In this document: piece by piece, positions 44,901 to 57,385 of the stretch | Layout: each line of letters opens with the position of its first letter | How positions within the stretch are numbered: the stretch's first letter is position 1 | Source of the DNA: Urechis unicinctus | Taxonomy: Eukaryota > Annelida > Polychaeta > Xenopneusta > Urechidae | Assembly (NCBI GenBank): GCA_034190875.2 | Contig: CM067343.1 | Coordinates: 37,295,574-37,359,573, forward strand | DNA: 64,000 nucleotides | Direction of reading: 5' to 3' | Made by a program: the position numbers and the translations under genes | Notes under the pieces: model-generated | Told to the model about the DNA's origin: nothing | Seen by the model: only the letters and a program-made list of their open reading frames with translations | The model's database searches: none

Positions 44901-46818
44901 TCAACTGAATATGTATTAGCATGTGCACGCATTGTATGATGCCCTGGTTCTTGTAAAGGAAAAATACTTGGAATACATTTGCACAGCAGATTCAACAATA
45001 AGGAACATCCAATCAGAGAGAACAAACAAAATGGATAGAGAAGAAAACGAGAGGCGAGGTGAGATGTAGATGACGAGTGAGACAATGAGAGTGAAGCCAT
45101 GCCGCATTAATGGTTCAAACCGAACGACTTTCACAACATGTATTTAAAGGTGGATCAGGTGCCACTTAGGGCATCAAATAACTGCTTAAATATGGGTGAG
45201 AAGATTTTTCTCACACGCAGCTATTGAGTGTGTTGATTTGCAAATCACCAGGTCTATTAGCATAGCCATTTGTTGCTTGACTTTAAATAACGACGCCTTT
45301 CTCTATACTTATGAGTGAATACACTGTAAAACACCCACTTAGCTCTTGAAATGACAGTGGCTGGCCCATTTTGCACTAATAGCCTCAACCTTTCAATTGG
45401 AGCATGCATTCGGAGTATGAACGAACAAATTCAAATAAAGAGGGAACATAATTCATTCTGGTGCAGCTTGACCATGCGTGATTGGCGGGCTTTTATTTCA
45501 AGTAAATATTTTGCAAACATAACCAAACTTTGTACCTACACCAAATATTAATCCGATCAGCGGGTTTCTATTAAATATCTCCATGTTAGCGTGTGGTTGA
45601 GATAGATTTTTATAAAATATTTTCCTCTCAGTATAGTTGCCTTAACATTGTGCACACGACCTTAATAAACACATTATAAATCATGGTGATATCGGCCTCT
45701 CCAATAATCGGCCAGGTGGGCTATGATTCGCATGCAACTCCCTGTTCAAAATTTATTACCAACTGATGCAAATGCTGTGTTTATTTTGTCGGTCCCTTCC
45801 GCGCGATAAGCATAGTCGCTGCCTCTGGGCGTCAGTGGATGACCCTGGCACGTTTCGGGCATCCAGATATTTAGTCATAATTGAGCGTTCACTTTTTGTG
45901 CAAGAAATGTGCAAGGAATAAATCGGCTCCTTTTGTTGAACTGTATTAGCCTGCGGCAAGCAAATAGCCAGATTGGTAAACCAATTATTTGTGCCGCGTA
46001 CACAACCTGATATATACATTTCAGTGTACCAATAAACCTGGTATCTCTTATTATGGGAGCAACTAGAGCTATCGTCCGGTGTCTGAAAACTATCATACTT
46101 TGGTTCTTCTTGGAAAGGACTGATAGCCTGATCGATCTGAACTAAATGCATTGGTCTGGTCATTGTTGTGATACATGTATTTTGTATTTATTATACACGG
46201 TGATAGATGCATATATTTATCATCAGCTTACAAAATTGTGACCCGTAAAATATCATACCTAATTGAACCCCTCCACAATCTTAACATGTATGCAGTATGT
46301 TAGACCTTTATGTATATTGAAAGCAGTTAGCATTCGGAAACAAGTCAGATATTTACTTCATTCTCTTTGCAGCCAGTGTAGAAAATTAGCTGACTGACAA
46401 CATTGTTTTTTGGATGCCAATAGTTGTGGAAAATTAATTTATGGGTTGCTAATTATGATATACGCAAATACACCCAAGCAGCCTGGTTACTGACTAATAA
46501 CCGTATTACGCTGATGTAATGGTAATGGCAATGGTCCAATCGCTCGTTAACCATGGCACTTTACACCGGCTGGTTATACAATTGTGCAGAAGCAAGTTTG
46601 CAGCTATTAAAATTTGACTGACAGATCAGGAGTAGGTGCTTAAGACAACATATTGTTTAAAGCTGCCATATTTTGAGCAGTTCCACATCAAACAGAACAT
46701 GTATACTAAATATTACATTTACATATGAGTTAATTTTACATATTTATTTTCTAGTAATTGCGCTGTGTTAAAAGGGAGACATACCATTGATAACAGGGAA
46801 TATTCATGCACCGTCCTT
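41916..46818. other. Gene-free stretch after duplication copy B
   Basis: About 4.9 kb with no recognised gene or repeat. The longest frame, minus 45756-46163 (135 codons), has balanced composition without an identifiable motif and overlaps another frame on the same strand (45875-46096). It is the best candidate for a real exon here, but I cannot support it beyond length. Confidence 0.45.
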
Positions 46819-46833
46819 TTCAGACCACTAAGT
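46819..46833. repeat. SINE target-site duplication, left
   Basis: ttcagaccactaagt here is matched by ttcagaccacttaat at 47083-47097; the first eleven bases are identical. The pair brackets the SINE exactly. Confidence 0.85.
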
Positions 46834-47082
46834 TTGTTTGTTTGTTTGTTCGAATTATAGTCGTTTTTAGCACTAGCAGTGAGTGTATCTCTGAGGGTGG
46901 TCACTGCCAGGGAGCACGTCGTCCTCAGAAAATCTTTTCATCCCCTATCAGAGATGGAACCGCCATTTCTACGTGATCATCCGAGTCACGAGTAACCAGT
47001 CAGGTTGTCACACCTTGGAGTCGAACCAACATCCTGTAGGTCTAATGGCGAGGTAGTAAACCACTACGCCACTGGGACCGGC
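46832..47082 (-). mobile_element. tRNA-derived SINE, complete, minus strand
   Basis: Read on the minus strand, the element starts at 47082 with a tRNA-like head. The A box TGGCGTAGTGG (47061-47071) and B box GGTTCGACTCC (47017-47027) both fit the RNA polymerase III internal promoter, separated by about 33 bp. A central region (about 46950-47005) follows, then a unique 3' part and a tail of four (CAAA)-type units seen as tttgtttg at 46833-46850 on the plus strand. Near-perfect 11-15 bp target duplications flank it. The intact boxes and target duplications suggest a moderately young insertion. The tail repeat implies a LINE partner, which is not in the window. The parent tRNA was not determined. 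Confidence 0.9.
47017..47071 (-). promoter_or_regulatory. Internal pol III promoter of the SINE (A and B boxes)
   Basis: The A box (47061-47071 on minus, TGGCGTAGTGG) and B box (47017-47027 on minus, GGTTCGACTCC) match the canonical tRNA-gene consensus without mismatch. The head shows no convincing cloverleaf acceptor pairing, so it is a SINE head and not a tRNA gene. Confidence 0.85.
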
Positions 47083-47097
47083 TTCAGACCACTTAAT

Positions 47098-50000
47098 TTC
47101 CCTCTGATCATTATATATGCCTATGGCGATTGGTCATAACTGGACAGAAAGACACACGATACTCCGCCGAGAATCACACAAATTGGCTTAATCACGTATA
47201 TCATGTGGTTATTCGGGTCCTTGTTGCTTATGTTGCCAACTTCAGCGTTAGTATCAAACACCACAACGAATAGGTTATCATTTCATCAATGACGTAATCA
47301 CTCAGCTAGTGCTGGATTGTGATACGGATAAACCAGTCTATTTATTACACAATCAATTGTTAGCATTATTGTCACATAAACTAGCGACCTCTGCGGTACA
47401 CCGCCGGTAACGGATGTACCCAACAATGAAAAACATCTATGGCATGATGTGATAAAAACAACTTGTTGTTGTCCGTGTGTTCATAAGGTTGCATTCGATC
47501 ATAATAATGGGGATGTAAATCACAATATGTCGGTGATGCTTGCATTCATAAGCAATACATAAGCAAAGGACCAAAACGATTTCCGACTGTTGTTGATACA
47601 TATATTTATTGACCGCGTGACATTGGTTATCTTTGCTTTGTCAAATCCCTTTATAACACCGGCACAGAAACAGTCATCGCAGTGACTCTTATGTCCGTGG
47701 TACAGTGCGCGCTGTGCATTTAAACAAATACGAAAAATGTGTTCACTAAAGCACATTCCACGACTATCACTTGTAGTCTCCTGTATACGTACCTGTGATC
47801 GCTTTTACAACTGTCCTTTCACGGAATATGTCTAAGTGGCTCAGATATAACACGTCATATCCACGCCGGGATCCTAACTTTGATTCTATAAAACATCAAT
47901 GCGTTACCAAAATTGATTCAACTTGTATGATGTCAACAAACGCTTGCTTACATATGTGTTAACTGCTGTGTAATATGCATATTACCAAAGTTGGCAATAT
48001 ACATCTGCTACGCTCATAAGCAGCTGTTGATAGAGGATAACTGATCCTAATAACCTTTTTTTATATTGTATAAATGTTTGAATATTACATTGCAAAAGTC
48101 TGTTTCATTTACCAGTCGTTTGGTAAAGCAAAATATCAAAACTACATTCAATGGTTATTGTCGGACGCTGACAACGATAAGTCACACGAGTATGCATATA
48201 TAAACTTATGCATGCAGCTTATCTACGTTGTCCGAGTGCATAGCCTAATGTTTTGTCACACTTTCACATACGTGATGTATCACCTTCTTCAATCAAATCA
48301 ATGGCTAATGAGCCTAAAGGTGAAGGACAGGTAAGTCACGAATTTGATGCAAAGACTACTAATACTTGCTAAATTGATCCAATTTTATCACATTTAGTCA
48401 CGCGTCTTAAAAGCCATCGAGCCAATACCGTTGAATCATAAAAATGCGATTACAGAGCGAATTAAAGCATCCGCATGTCATACCACCCGCACTGTGTTGA
48501 TATGAATGTAACTTTCACAGATTATGTAAACTGATATCAATAGCTGTCATATAATGGTTGCTTAAAAAGTCAACCATGTATGCGCCATATTGAATCAAGG
48601 TTTGTAACGGCAAATGACCGACGTGTTTTCTAAGCTTCATGACTCATCCCCATACATCAGCGTCACAGTGAATTTGGTACGGTGTCCAGTTGGTGGATCT
48701 TGATCCTCGAGCATTTGGTTTTGTCATGCACTGTACGAAATAGCAATTCCCTAAATATGTGGGTTTCTTTGCACGCTTATTAAGTGTCAATATTTGCTGA
48801 TTGGTTATTGAAGGAAATGTGCCATGTGCGCAGCGGGCACAATGAACTGGCAGGGCATAGTGTTGAGATGATCATAACTAAAAGTATACGTTTAAGAGGC
48901 CGTACGTGTGTATGTCATATGTATGAGACCGCAAGTATCGTCATAAATTAGTGTATAGAAACAGATTTCATTGTCCAGATTTCTGCCGAATGACTTTGAA
49001 CGGCATTATCTAGCGGAATGTAGTGCTTCTGGGGAAGCAGCTTGTTTGATCGTGTGTCCTCGAGCTCACAACACTCTAGCTACAAAGCAAATGCAATTGT
49101 TTATATGCATTCTAGGGTTTTTAAAATCCCATGACATCGCGGTATCATTTATCTTATCAAAGACACCAGTCTTGGTAAAAACCACCAACAATACATTCAC
49201 GATATGCATTTTAACATCGATTTAGTTACCAAAAGTTACATTTACAAATGTTTAAATTCATTCATTGGAACAAATGAGACCATTAAATACCGACAGCACA
49301 AGTTACCACACATGACTTCTGGGAATCGATGAACTCTGAATGGACCAGGCTATATAACTACATCAACTTCAACTTTACAGAACTAGCTAAAACACTGCTT
49401 TGAGGAACTGATTTCCCGGAGCGTTGCTTTAAGCATAGCAAAATGAGACTTCATTGTATACCGTTTCTTCGGCTAGTATAAAATATTTGCCGATTACAAA
49501 AAAGTCATTTGTTGCTGAGCACGCCAGTAGGCTTATTTATTCATGCATAATGGTGAGAGAACAATAAACAGACGCGTTTCTTATTATTCTAACGGGTTTA
49601 AGTACAAACTCAATGTGAAATGGTACTGTCTCACATATGCTTTAGCTATAGACTTTGCAGTATAATAGCGTTCACGGAAAATAGCAAGTTGCGATGCGAT
49701 GTATTAAGTTTAATATATTCCCTGTAGGGTGAAGTATTGATCCTTTTGTGGATGAATGGACATTATACACTGTTAAACGGGCCTGAAATATTCGTTGAAA
49801 AAATGTGTATCCGTACGCATCACGACAGTGCAGCAACATCAGCGTTTGATAACGTTAACTCATTTATATTGTAGGGCAACGAATCGGGAGTAAAGACGTG
49901 AATTCAGACAAGCAACTCTGAGATTAGACATGACGGCCACATGGAATCACCCGAACAGTGTTGCAATATTATTGTCAGGCCCAAGGCTATTCCAGGGTAT

Positions 50001-52980
50001 TGTTTGGCTAGGTTAAGGACATCATGTGGAGTTACCATAATTGTCAAGGGATAAGATAACAATATATTCTTACATGGCCACAAAGTTTGTAACCGGCCAC
50101 ACCAACTTGGTCAGTGACAGCAACGACGCAGGTGTATGTTATACTTTGAGATCTAGAAGGCGGTGTTTTTTTAGTGATCGCAATGATCGATTGTATTTAT
50201 GAAAACATATATGATATGTACATCGCTCTATCACGTACACATGTATAGATTCAGCAGACCCACCTGTTTGTCGTTATATCAAAGGAAAGTAATTTGAACT
50301 TGTCATGTTGGATGCATACCTGATCTTTTGTCATTACAGTAGCGCATTCGTTTGAATCTCTACTTTATTTAACAACTCTTCAAACATTGTGCATTCGTTA
50401 TATAATCAAACAACACGATCGGTCATACAATGCGGCAACTGAACAAATATTGTATGATACATTATACATTAACTGCACTCATTCAGTGTTGTTTGCATTG
50501 TGACAACAACAATATTTCACACGAATAAGCGAATTCTTGTATTTATAAATATAGCTGCATTAGGTTGTCTTTGTGCTTTCCGAAAATATCCTTCACATAT
50601 TCAAGCATATACCTTTCTTCGTGACCAACGCCAAAAGCCGAAGGACAAGTAAATCACGAAGGCCAATAATACCTTGAACTGTTATCATGCACTCTATTTC
50701 CCGTTGCACCCCATGCAGTCGAGCGTCTGATGCGCTGGCGCAAACATTTGTCCACAATTTTGTGAAAAACAGACGACTTTTACAACGACAACGATTCTAG
50801 TAAACAAACTACTGGTCTCGTTTATGCAAATATTCTTTGATTGCTGATTTGGATATTGTCTTAATGCACTTTTCGTTGTGGAATCTCATGCAATATGGGA
50901 CTCGCTGTTGCAGAGATCATATCATTTGTGTAATTATTTCTACGTGGAGTCGCCAATAACTATATGTATTAGATGAATAGCGTGATGTGTATGAATTCTT
51001 ACGAAATTGATCTGTCCTTGCTTGTTTGTCAATTGATTGTCTGTCAATGAAAATGTATTGTTAGTCTGATGGGACAAATCTTCTAAGCTCAGTTTAGATA
51101 GCAAGGGTCGCTTCATTATACACTATCCGACATTGCCATTTTTTCCGAAACACAACGTGATAATAGATAAGCCCATGCTGTAAATGCAGTGCAGTTGACT
51201 GTCACATTAAATTAGCGTAAATATGCGAAGCTACTAAAATAGTAGCAATGCAAAAGATGCAATTAATTACCTAGAACAATTGACAAACTCATTCTTTCCG
51301 TCTGCTCAGAATGAGGTTAGACAGCTTTTTTCATTATTCCCATTATCATGCCATACAGCTTCAGCGAATCGCACATTTGGTTATAAAACAGTGCCATTTG
51401 TTGCCAATTGTAGTGCTGTTAAATAGTGCGCAAAAATCGGTGGTCAAACATGATAGGCTCAGTCCAAATTTAAAAAATGGTGGCAAAAATTATTTATTTG
51501 GCGTAAACATTTGAAGTTCTATTACAAATAAGACATTAAAGCTGTTCTTATAAAGAAGGAAATTAGACTTTGCTCTGGAACGATATAGCAACACATTGCA
51601 TATCCTTAGTTGTGCTAAAACTTCATACATTGCCCTACTATACCATGATCCGTGGCCCCTCCCCCTTCGTAACTACTCGGTACAGCAGTAAGTGAATCTG
51701 GAACGTGCGAATGATGCAGTGATAAATCGTGATATCGTGGCCTTGAGAAGGTATTGAAAACCATCCAGCGACAGCTGGGAAGCCAATATTGTAAATACAG
51801 TGCAGTTAACTGTCACGTAACATTAGCGCGAATAAGCGAAAACCATCCAGTAACAGCTTAGTGAAATGGACCATTTCAATGGTGAGAACAAATCCCCTTC
51901 TTTACCAAAACAAGCACAACTCATAAATCTCGCGTTTTAGCCAGAATTCGCCAAACTGGACGATAACATTCCAGCTACCAGTTTGAAATGATCATCATAA
52001 CTTTGTTTACTTGTAAATTTGCTTTATCGCGCACATAATTAAGGCTAAATTGGCTCAGCCTGATGGCGTGACTTTGCTTGACGTGACCCTAGCTTCCTCG
52101 TTATTAAGAACAAAAACATATCACCAACAATCATTACTACCGTCTATGACGTAGCAGCCGACAAAACTGACTAGCTACTACCGACAGATATAATTAACGC
52201 CAATATCGTATCAATTATATTTAAATATGAAACTTATAACGAAGCATGTGTTAGCACACCTCATACTTTCAAAAATAAGTTCATTAGTTCCTACGAGACA
52301 ATCGGCAATGCAAATGTAACAGAAGCTGACCGACATATAGCTCACGAATTATATTTAAAGACACATATTACCTGCAAAATTAAGCACCTTTTGTTGCTCC
52401 TGTGTCCAAAAGTAACCATCATCATTATCAGTAATATACAAAACAGCCAGATTTCCAGAGCTGTGTTTGTGTATAAATTCAACGTGTGCAACTACTTCTA
52501 CATCGTGCGATATCAATCGCACGGTTAATACCCAAAGCATCAAAAGCACATACCTCAACAAAGCCGGAAGCCTCATTATTTCTTTTGTCTATACGCACGG
52601 ATTCTACACCCAGATATGTGCTTTATTTACGGAATCTTGTTTCAATCGAATAACGTTGGCTTCTATGTGTTATTCGGTAATCTGTTGTACAGACCATTCT
52701 CTTCTTCGCTTGCCAAATAACAACAGTTTTAGCGTTTCATGAACGTGCTACTGATTGGTTCTTTGTGGATTGCACAGAAATAAAATGTACACTTAACAGG
52801 AAATGAATCCCAATGACGAACCATTACATAACATAAGAACAACGTATAATTTGCCTCGCTGTGATGTTCTTGTCAGTTCAGTTCGGTTGGTTAGATTAGC
52901 CCTATTTCTGTTACATAGTACAGCATTCACCTAATCGCCGCCATTGTGCTTATGAAACCTCCTGAGTTGCAATAATCTCA
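47098..52980. other. Gene-free stretch with weak short repeats
   Basis: About 5.9 kb without a recognised gene. Two weak repeat pairs were noted: 51180-51229 with 51791-51840 (50 bp, about four-fifths identical), and 48322-48342 with 50640-50660 (gaaggaca(g/a)gta(a)tcacgaa pattern). Frames such as plus 48074-48334 (86 codons, followed by a gtaagt donor-like word) have no motif I know. Confidence 0.45.
51180..51840. repeat. Pair of 50-bp diverged direct repeats
   Basis: gtaaatgcagtgcagttgac at 51180 and gtaaatacagtgcagttaac at 51791 begin two 50-bp segments of equal length without indels, ending in atgcgaa and aagcgaa. A further shared word, aaccatccag, lies next to the second copy (51760 and 51840). 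The origin is unknown. Confidence 0.6.
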
Positions 52981-53751
52981 ATTCCAACAACAGTAAACCT
53001 AAGTCTCCATTGCTTCCAGGATAATACCGCAGCAATTCAAGCGTAAAAGTGCTCGGATCTAATGGCAATAGTCTTTGTCTAGAATGATAGAAAGCTTCAT
53101 ACTTTTTTGACTGGATAATCCTATAATGCTAGGCGGCAACTACATAATGCTTGCGGTGCAGAAAGGCTTTTATTATCGAGTTTTGAGTGTGTAGTTTGTG
53201 GCCTGCCATAACCCCAGGCGTTTCATGCAGCTTTACGACTACCTCTAACATGATCTTACCTGAGTTTGCTCTTTATGGCTTGGAGATACAATGATGTTAA
53301 CCCGATATATCATATGACCGCGGCTCTTGATTCAAGTTCAGGCCCGTAGCCAGGGGGGGGGGGGGGGGGGGGGTTCGAGGGATTCGAACGAACCGCCCAC
53401 TTTGCCCAGAAAGGTCAGCCTTACTCTAGCACATAGATGCATCGTGTGTCGATGGTGCCTTTAATTATGTACTTATAGCCGCATCAGTATGAGCCAGGAG
53501 AAAGGTCTACAATTCTGGGGAAAATAACCCCCCCACTAAAAATCCTGGCTACGGGCCTGAAGTTTATGCCATTTTATATGTAAAATGTACATATCAATGA
53601 AAGTCATTGCATTTTATATCAAATGGAACTGCCAGCTCGCGTATTACCAATGACACAGTTGAAAACCATTTCACAAGACACATGTAAGGCTGAATTCCCC
53701 ATATTGGGTAGCCACCTGTATATGGTCCGTCCTTGAGAAACGATTGAGGGG
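52981..53751. repeat. 771-bp block, source-like copy of a dispersed duplication
   Basis: Matches 57472-58104 in direct orientation from attccaacaacagtaaacc to gtccttgagaaacgat and gaggggg-type sequence. This copy is longer and contains an intact MITE; the other copy lacks many short words found here. The boundary at the left is the five-base word attcc and at the right a run of g, both shared with the flanks of the second copy. Confidence 0.9.
53339..53559. mobile_element. 221-bp MITE with perfect 16-bp terminal inverted repeats
   Basis: The left end CAGGCCCGTAGCCAGG (53339-53354) is the exact reverse complement of the right end at 53544-53559. A 5-bp direct repeat, aagtt, flanks it (53334-53338 and 53560-53564), consistent with a target-site duplication. 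A run of 21 G (53353-53373) and a matching c-rich run (about 53528-53535) lie just inside the ends. There is no coding capacity. Non-autonomous elements with this gcccgtagccagg end are, as I recall, common in diverse invertebrate and fish genomes; the superfamily is not assigned here. Confidence 0.85.
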
Positions 53752-54479
53752 CTTATTTTGTACATAACATATTCATAAGCTATCTTGGACAAATGTCCAA
53801 ACATGCTTCAGTGAAATGTAAGCTCACCTTGGCCCCTCGATGCATTAGCCGGTCCATCATTCCCCGTCTATTCTTTCCGTGACAAGACGGTGTTGTGGAA
53901 TATGATTTACTTTGTTGAATACATTAATACAGAAGACAGGCCAATTCAAGTCTTTATTTGGGGAAGGTTTAGAGTCACATCCTCGGGTGAAAAGGGCAGT
54001 TTCGTACGCGAAGTGCACAGCGAAAATCATCGTACAGCATCTCTTCTACTTTATCAACCTGTATAATATGAAAGCAGACAGAAGCCAATATAACAGCACA
54101 GCACAGAGAAATCATTTGTTCCGCGATCTGAGCAATCGATGCACTGCCTGCTTGGAAAACATTCCATTCTGTGTTTTGTTTTATGTTCTCGGCAGTGTAT
54201 GATTATTTTATAGAGGAAGAAATGAGGATATAAAGCGATATATGAATTAGAGCAAGAACTTGAATAGCGAAACGAAAATACACTAACTCCCTTGATATTG
54301 TTAAATAGGATATAACAAAGAATAAACAATATATTGAGCGGTTGAAATAATTCCCAATTCATGAGCTCGTTTCTATCTATTCGCCTTTGACTCACGGATG
54401 TACAAATCATTCCTGTTCGCATAATTCGTTCGTCACTTACACTAATGATACACGCATATATAATATGACAACAATAAAT
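53752..54479. other. Gene-free stretch, nothing assigned
   Basis: A 96-codon plus frame at 53912-54202 overlaps part of the 191-codon minus frame at 54054-54629. The latter is long only because it runs through the 28-bp minisatellite. No motif was recognised in either. Confidence 0.45.
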
Positions 54480-54619
54480 CACATTGCATCCCATTGACAG
54501 CATACATAACATTGTATCCCATTGACACAATACATCACATTGCATCCCATTGACACAATACATCACATTGCATCCCATTGACACCATGCACCGCATTGTA
54601 TCACATCGACACCATAGAA
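54480..54619. repeat. 28-bp minisatellite, five units
   Basis: Five contiguous 28-bp units occupy 54480-54507, 54508-54535, 54536-54563, 54564-54591 and 54592-54619, with consensus close to cacattgcatcccattgaca followed by caatacat. The last unit is the most diverged. Translations over it on the minus strand read C- and M-rich repeats. Confidence 0.92.
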
Positions 54620-57385
54620 CAAAGTGCATTGTTTGTGGCTGCCGGTTTGTAAAGTGTAGTCTTCATCTATTTGTGATAGCGTGTGACGCGACAACGCAAT
54701 AAAGATGATAAAACACGACTAAATGGAGTGATCACAGTCGCTTTAAGCACTAATACGAGCGTTACTAAAGCCAGTGCCATAATCCATAAAGGTCCTGGGG
54801 GCCCATAACAGGGTTGTGAGGTAGCGATGGATCGTATTATGACTTTTTAACGCTTCTAACAATGCGCTGTTGACCGTTTTGTCGCTTAATGGCTAGGGCT
54901 AACAGTGGTTTAGTTTTGCAGGAGGATGGTGGTGATATTGGAACGATATTAACAACACAGTTCACAATAAGATGAGTTTCTCATATCGACTGCTATCCTT
55001 AATGAAGTACTCCATGCAGCACTTCACTGTCACAACTTTGTCGTTCTAAATTTTAACAATGGAAGCAGTGTTATGAAATCGTACCTAACTGTTTTACACG
55101 TGGCGCGACATCGTCTTTGGGCCTTACCGTTGTTGTTTTCAAACTGACAGAGGTAACCAAAGTGCATAATATGTCTGAGCGAATATCAGAACGATATCCT
55201 CAGCCCTATGGGACCAACAGCAATAATGGCGTGTCGATATATGCGTTGCTGACTTGATACCAAGGACATCGAATGCAGCGACATTGTTAATGGGGCACAA
55301 AGCGCTGGGGTCATAATCCCAAATTATCCCGCGTGATCTACGCCCAAAGGTGTGAAAACCATCAGAATGGCCACAGCCCGATGTGGCCAATGACTTTACC
55401 ATACTAGAGAAGAACCTTCGCCTTTGCTATCTTTCCTTAAGAATAATTATCAGAGAGGAAATTACCAGGGTCCTCTAAATGGTGACAGTGATATATGTAT
55501 CATATTTCTGGACAAAGATATGTTGCCACTTAAACGTTGTTCGAGTGCAGATTAACTTGTTCAAGTAAGCCAATGATGATCATTATCAGAGATGCGTTGT
55601 TGCACTGTCTACCTACATACATATAACTAGCATTCAATAATTAAACTACTCAGCAGCTGTGAGCAATGCAACATGTCATATGAAAATTTTGGTATTGTAA
55701 CAATGTCAGAGGCTGTTTTCAGGCATACCATTTAACCCTCCACTCAGTGCATACAAGGACGACACATAACCATTTGTGAAAATAGCATCTAGGTCCAAAA
55801 GAATTCAGGACATGAAATAATTTATCGTGATATCTGCTTGGCATTTGCCCCCAGTCTCACGAGAGACCCATTTTGTAATATATGAGGTCCAATTTAGTTC
55901 ACATTTGCACCAACAAACACGACGACGTATTGCCAGATTGCGGAAGTGACAATCTAACAATTTAGAGCGTGACTTATAACAAAAGTGACTTGACGTGAAT
56001 GACAATAGATCTGCAAGGAGCCCTGCCTATTTTGCCAATCTACCGTCTGGGCATGATTGCAGTGGCTTTTTGCCATATGGACTATTATGTCATACGGACT
56101 GGCGGTGATTGAACAATTCTTCATCGTTTCATTTTCATATTTGCAGCTGAATGCCGCTTCATACTATTCAATGTGTTATCAATCAAGCTTGTGGAGGGTG
56201 CTAAACACTGATGAGGATGATCACCCATTATATGTCTCCTTTGTCGGTTGTAAATGGCAGTTGCTTAGTCTCGTCAATATGTATATAGTTTACTTAATCA
56301 TGATCCAAATTTCAAAGACTAATTGACACATGGGTTCATTAATGAGTTTTATGTAAACGCAAACCGCTTCAGAGGGCTGGTTGATTGGATTGATAGATTC
56401 GTCAGGTGCATTGCATTCCCTCTGAGAATAATCGTTTCAACTAAGAGATCCAATACAGTGGTAACGAAGGCAATTGACACCAGTCGAACGCACAAAGGTA
56501 GAAAATCAGCTTTGTTTTCAAGCGAGTATTACCAGTGGGAGTCTTGGACGATATTGTGTTTGGCGGCTGATAGCCATATCGAGAAGTAGAAAGCAAGGTT
56601 AGCCTGGTCACCAATGTTATGAATGCAAATTAACATGTTTACTTAAACAGGGTATTATTGTATGGGGTGGAGTGAGGTGGGGATGTGAAATAATATCTCA
56701 AGAATGTAGATAATACTAAACATTCAAATGAAGGTGAGAACATTTCAGTAGCTTTATTGCGATTGCCTGTGTAACTTTCGTCGATGGGTAGGTTGTTGAC
56801 CAACAAGTTAAGATAATCGAATGTTTATTAATAATTACGGATGGATAAATTGCAGTAGTATAGAATACTTTACAGTCATTAATTTTTAATATAACAAGTG
56901 CAATGATGGTAAGAGTACAGACAGACATGTCATGCCATGTCCTGCCATTACCTTAGCTGTAAAGTATGAATATGTTATTCTAATCAGACAAATACAACGC
57001 TCTCGGCTCTACAGATTGGTAGTGCAGCTGTGGCAGATAAATCCACACACTTTTCATGTCTCATTTGGACTAGCATAGTGGCTAATGGTGATAATGAATG
57101 TGGAATAATAGCTGCATCGTTGATTGGGTAAATGTATATGTGAATAGAGTATAAAACGAAAATATTTCAGCGTTCCACTGGAAAATTATTTCAAATCAGC
57201 CGCTAGGGTATGTTTCTGCTTTCATCGCCGAAGTTATATCGATGAGTGATTTGGGTGATTGTGATCGCGTGATAAATCCAAGCGCGCAGTGTTTTAGGGT
57301 ACAACAGGATAAGTAGCTCTACAGCAAAGAGCGTGTGGCATTCGTAACGTATATAAGCAACAGTATATCATCATTTGAAATAATT
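54620..57385. other. Gene-free stretch, nothing assigned
   Basis: About 2.8 kb. Frames up to 90 codons (plus 56057-56326 and 56323-56589, minus 55139-55402) have no motifs I recognise, and no internal repeat was seen. Confidence 0.45.

Noticed and set aside
45756-46163. 135-codon minus frame with balanced composition
   Set aside because: No family, signal or splice context was recognised. Length alone does not support a gene here.
47017-47082. Possible tRNA gene on the minus strand
   Set aside because: A and B boxes are perfect, but the head continues into a SINE body with tail and target duplications, and acceptor-stem pairing is not evident.
48074-48334. 86-codon plus frame ending next to a gtaagt donor-like word
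   Set aside because: A single donor-like word is expected often by chance, and no acceptor or motif was found to pair with it.
53374-53396. ggttcgagggattcgaac, resembling a tRNA B box
   Set aside because: It lies inside the MITE next to the G run, has no A box at tRNA spacing, and recurs in the second block copy.
54480-54619. CRISPR-like array
   Set aside because: The units are contiguous without unique spacers, so it is a minisatellite.
54054-54629. 191-codon minus frame, the longest in the window
   Set aside because: Its first third is the 28-bp minisatellite and the rest has no recognisable domain and overlaps a plus-strand frame.
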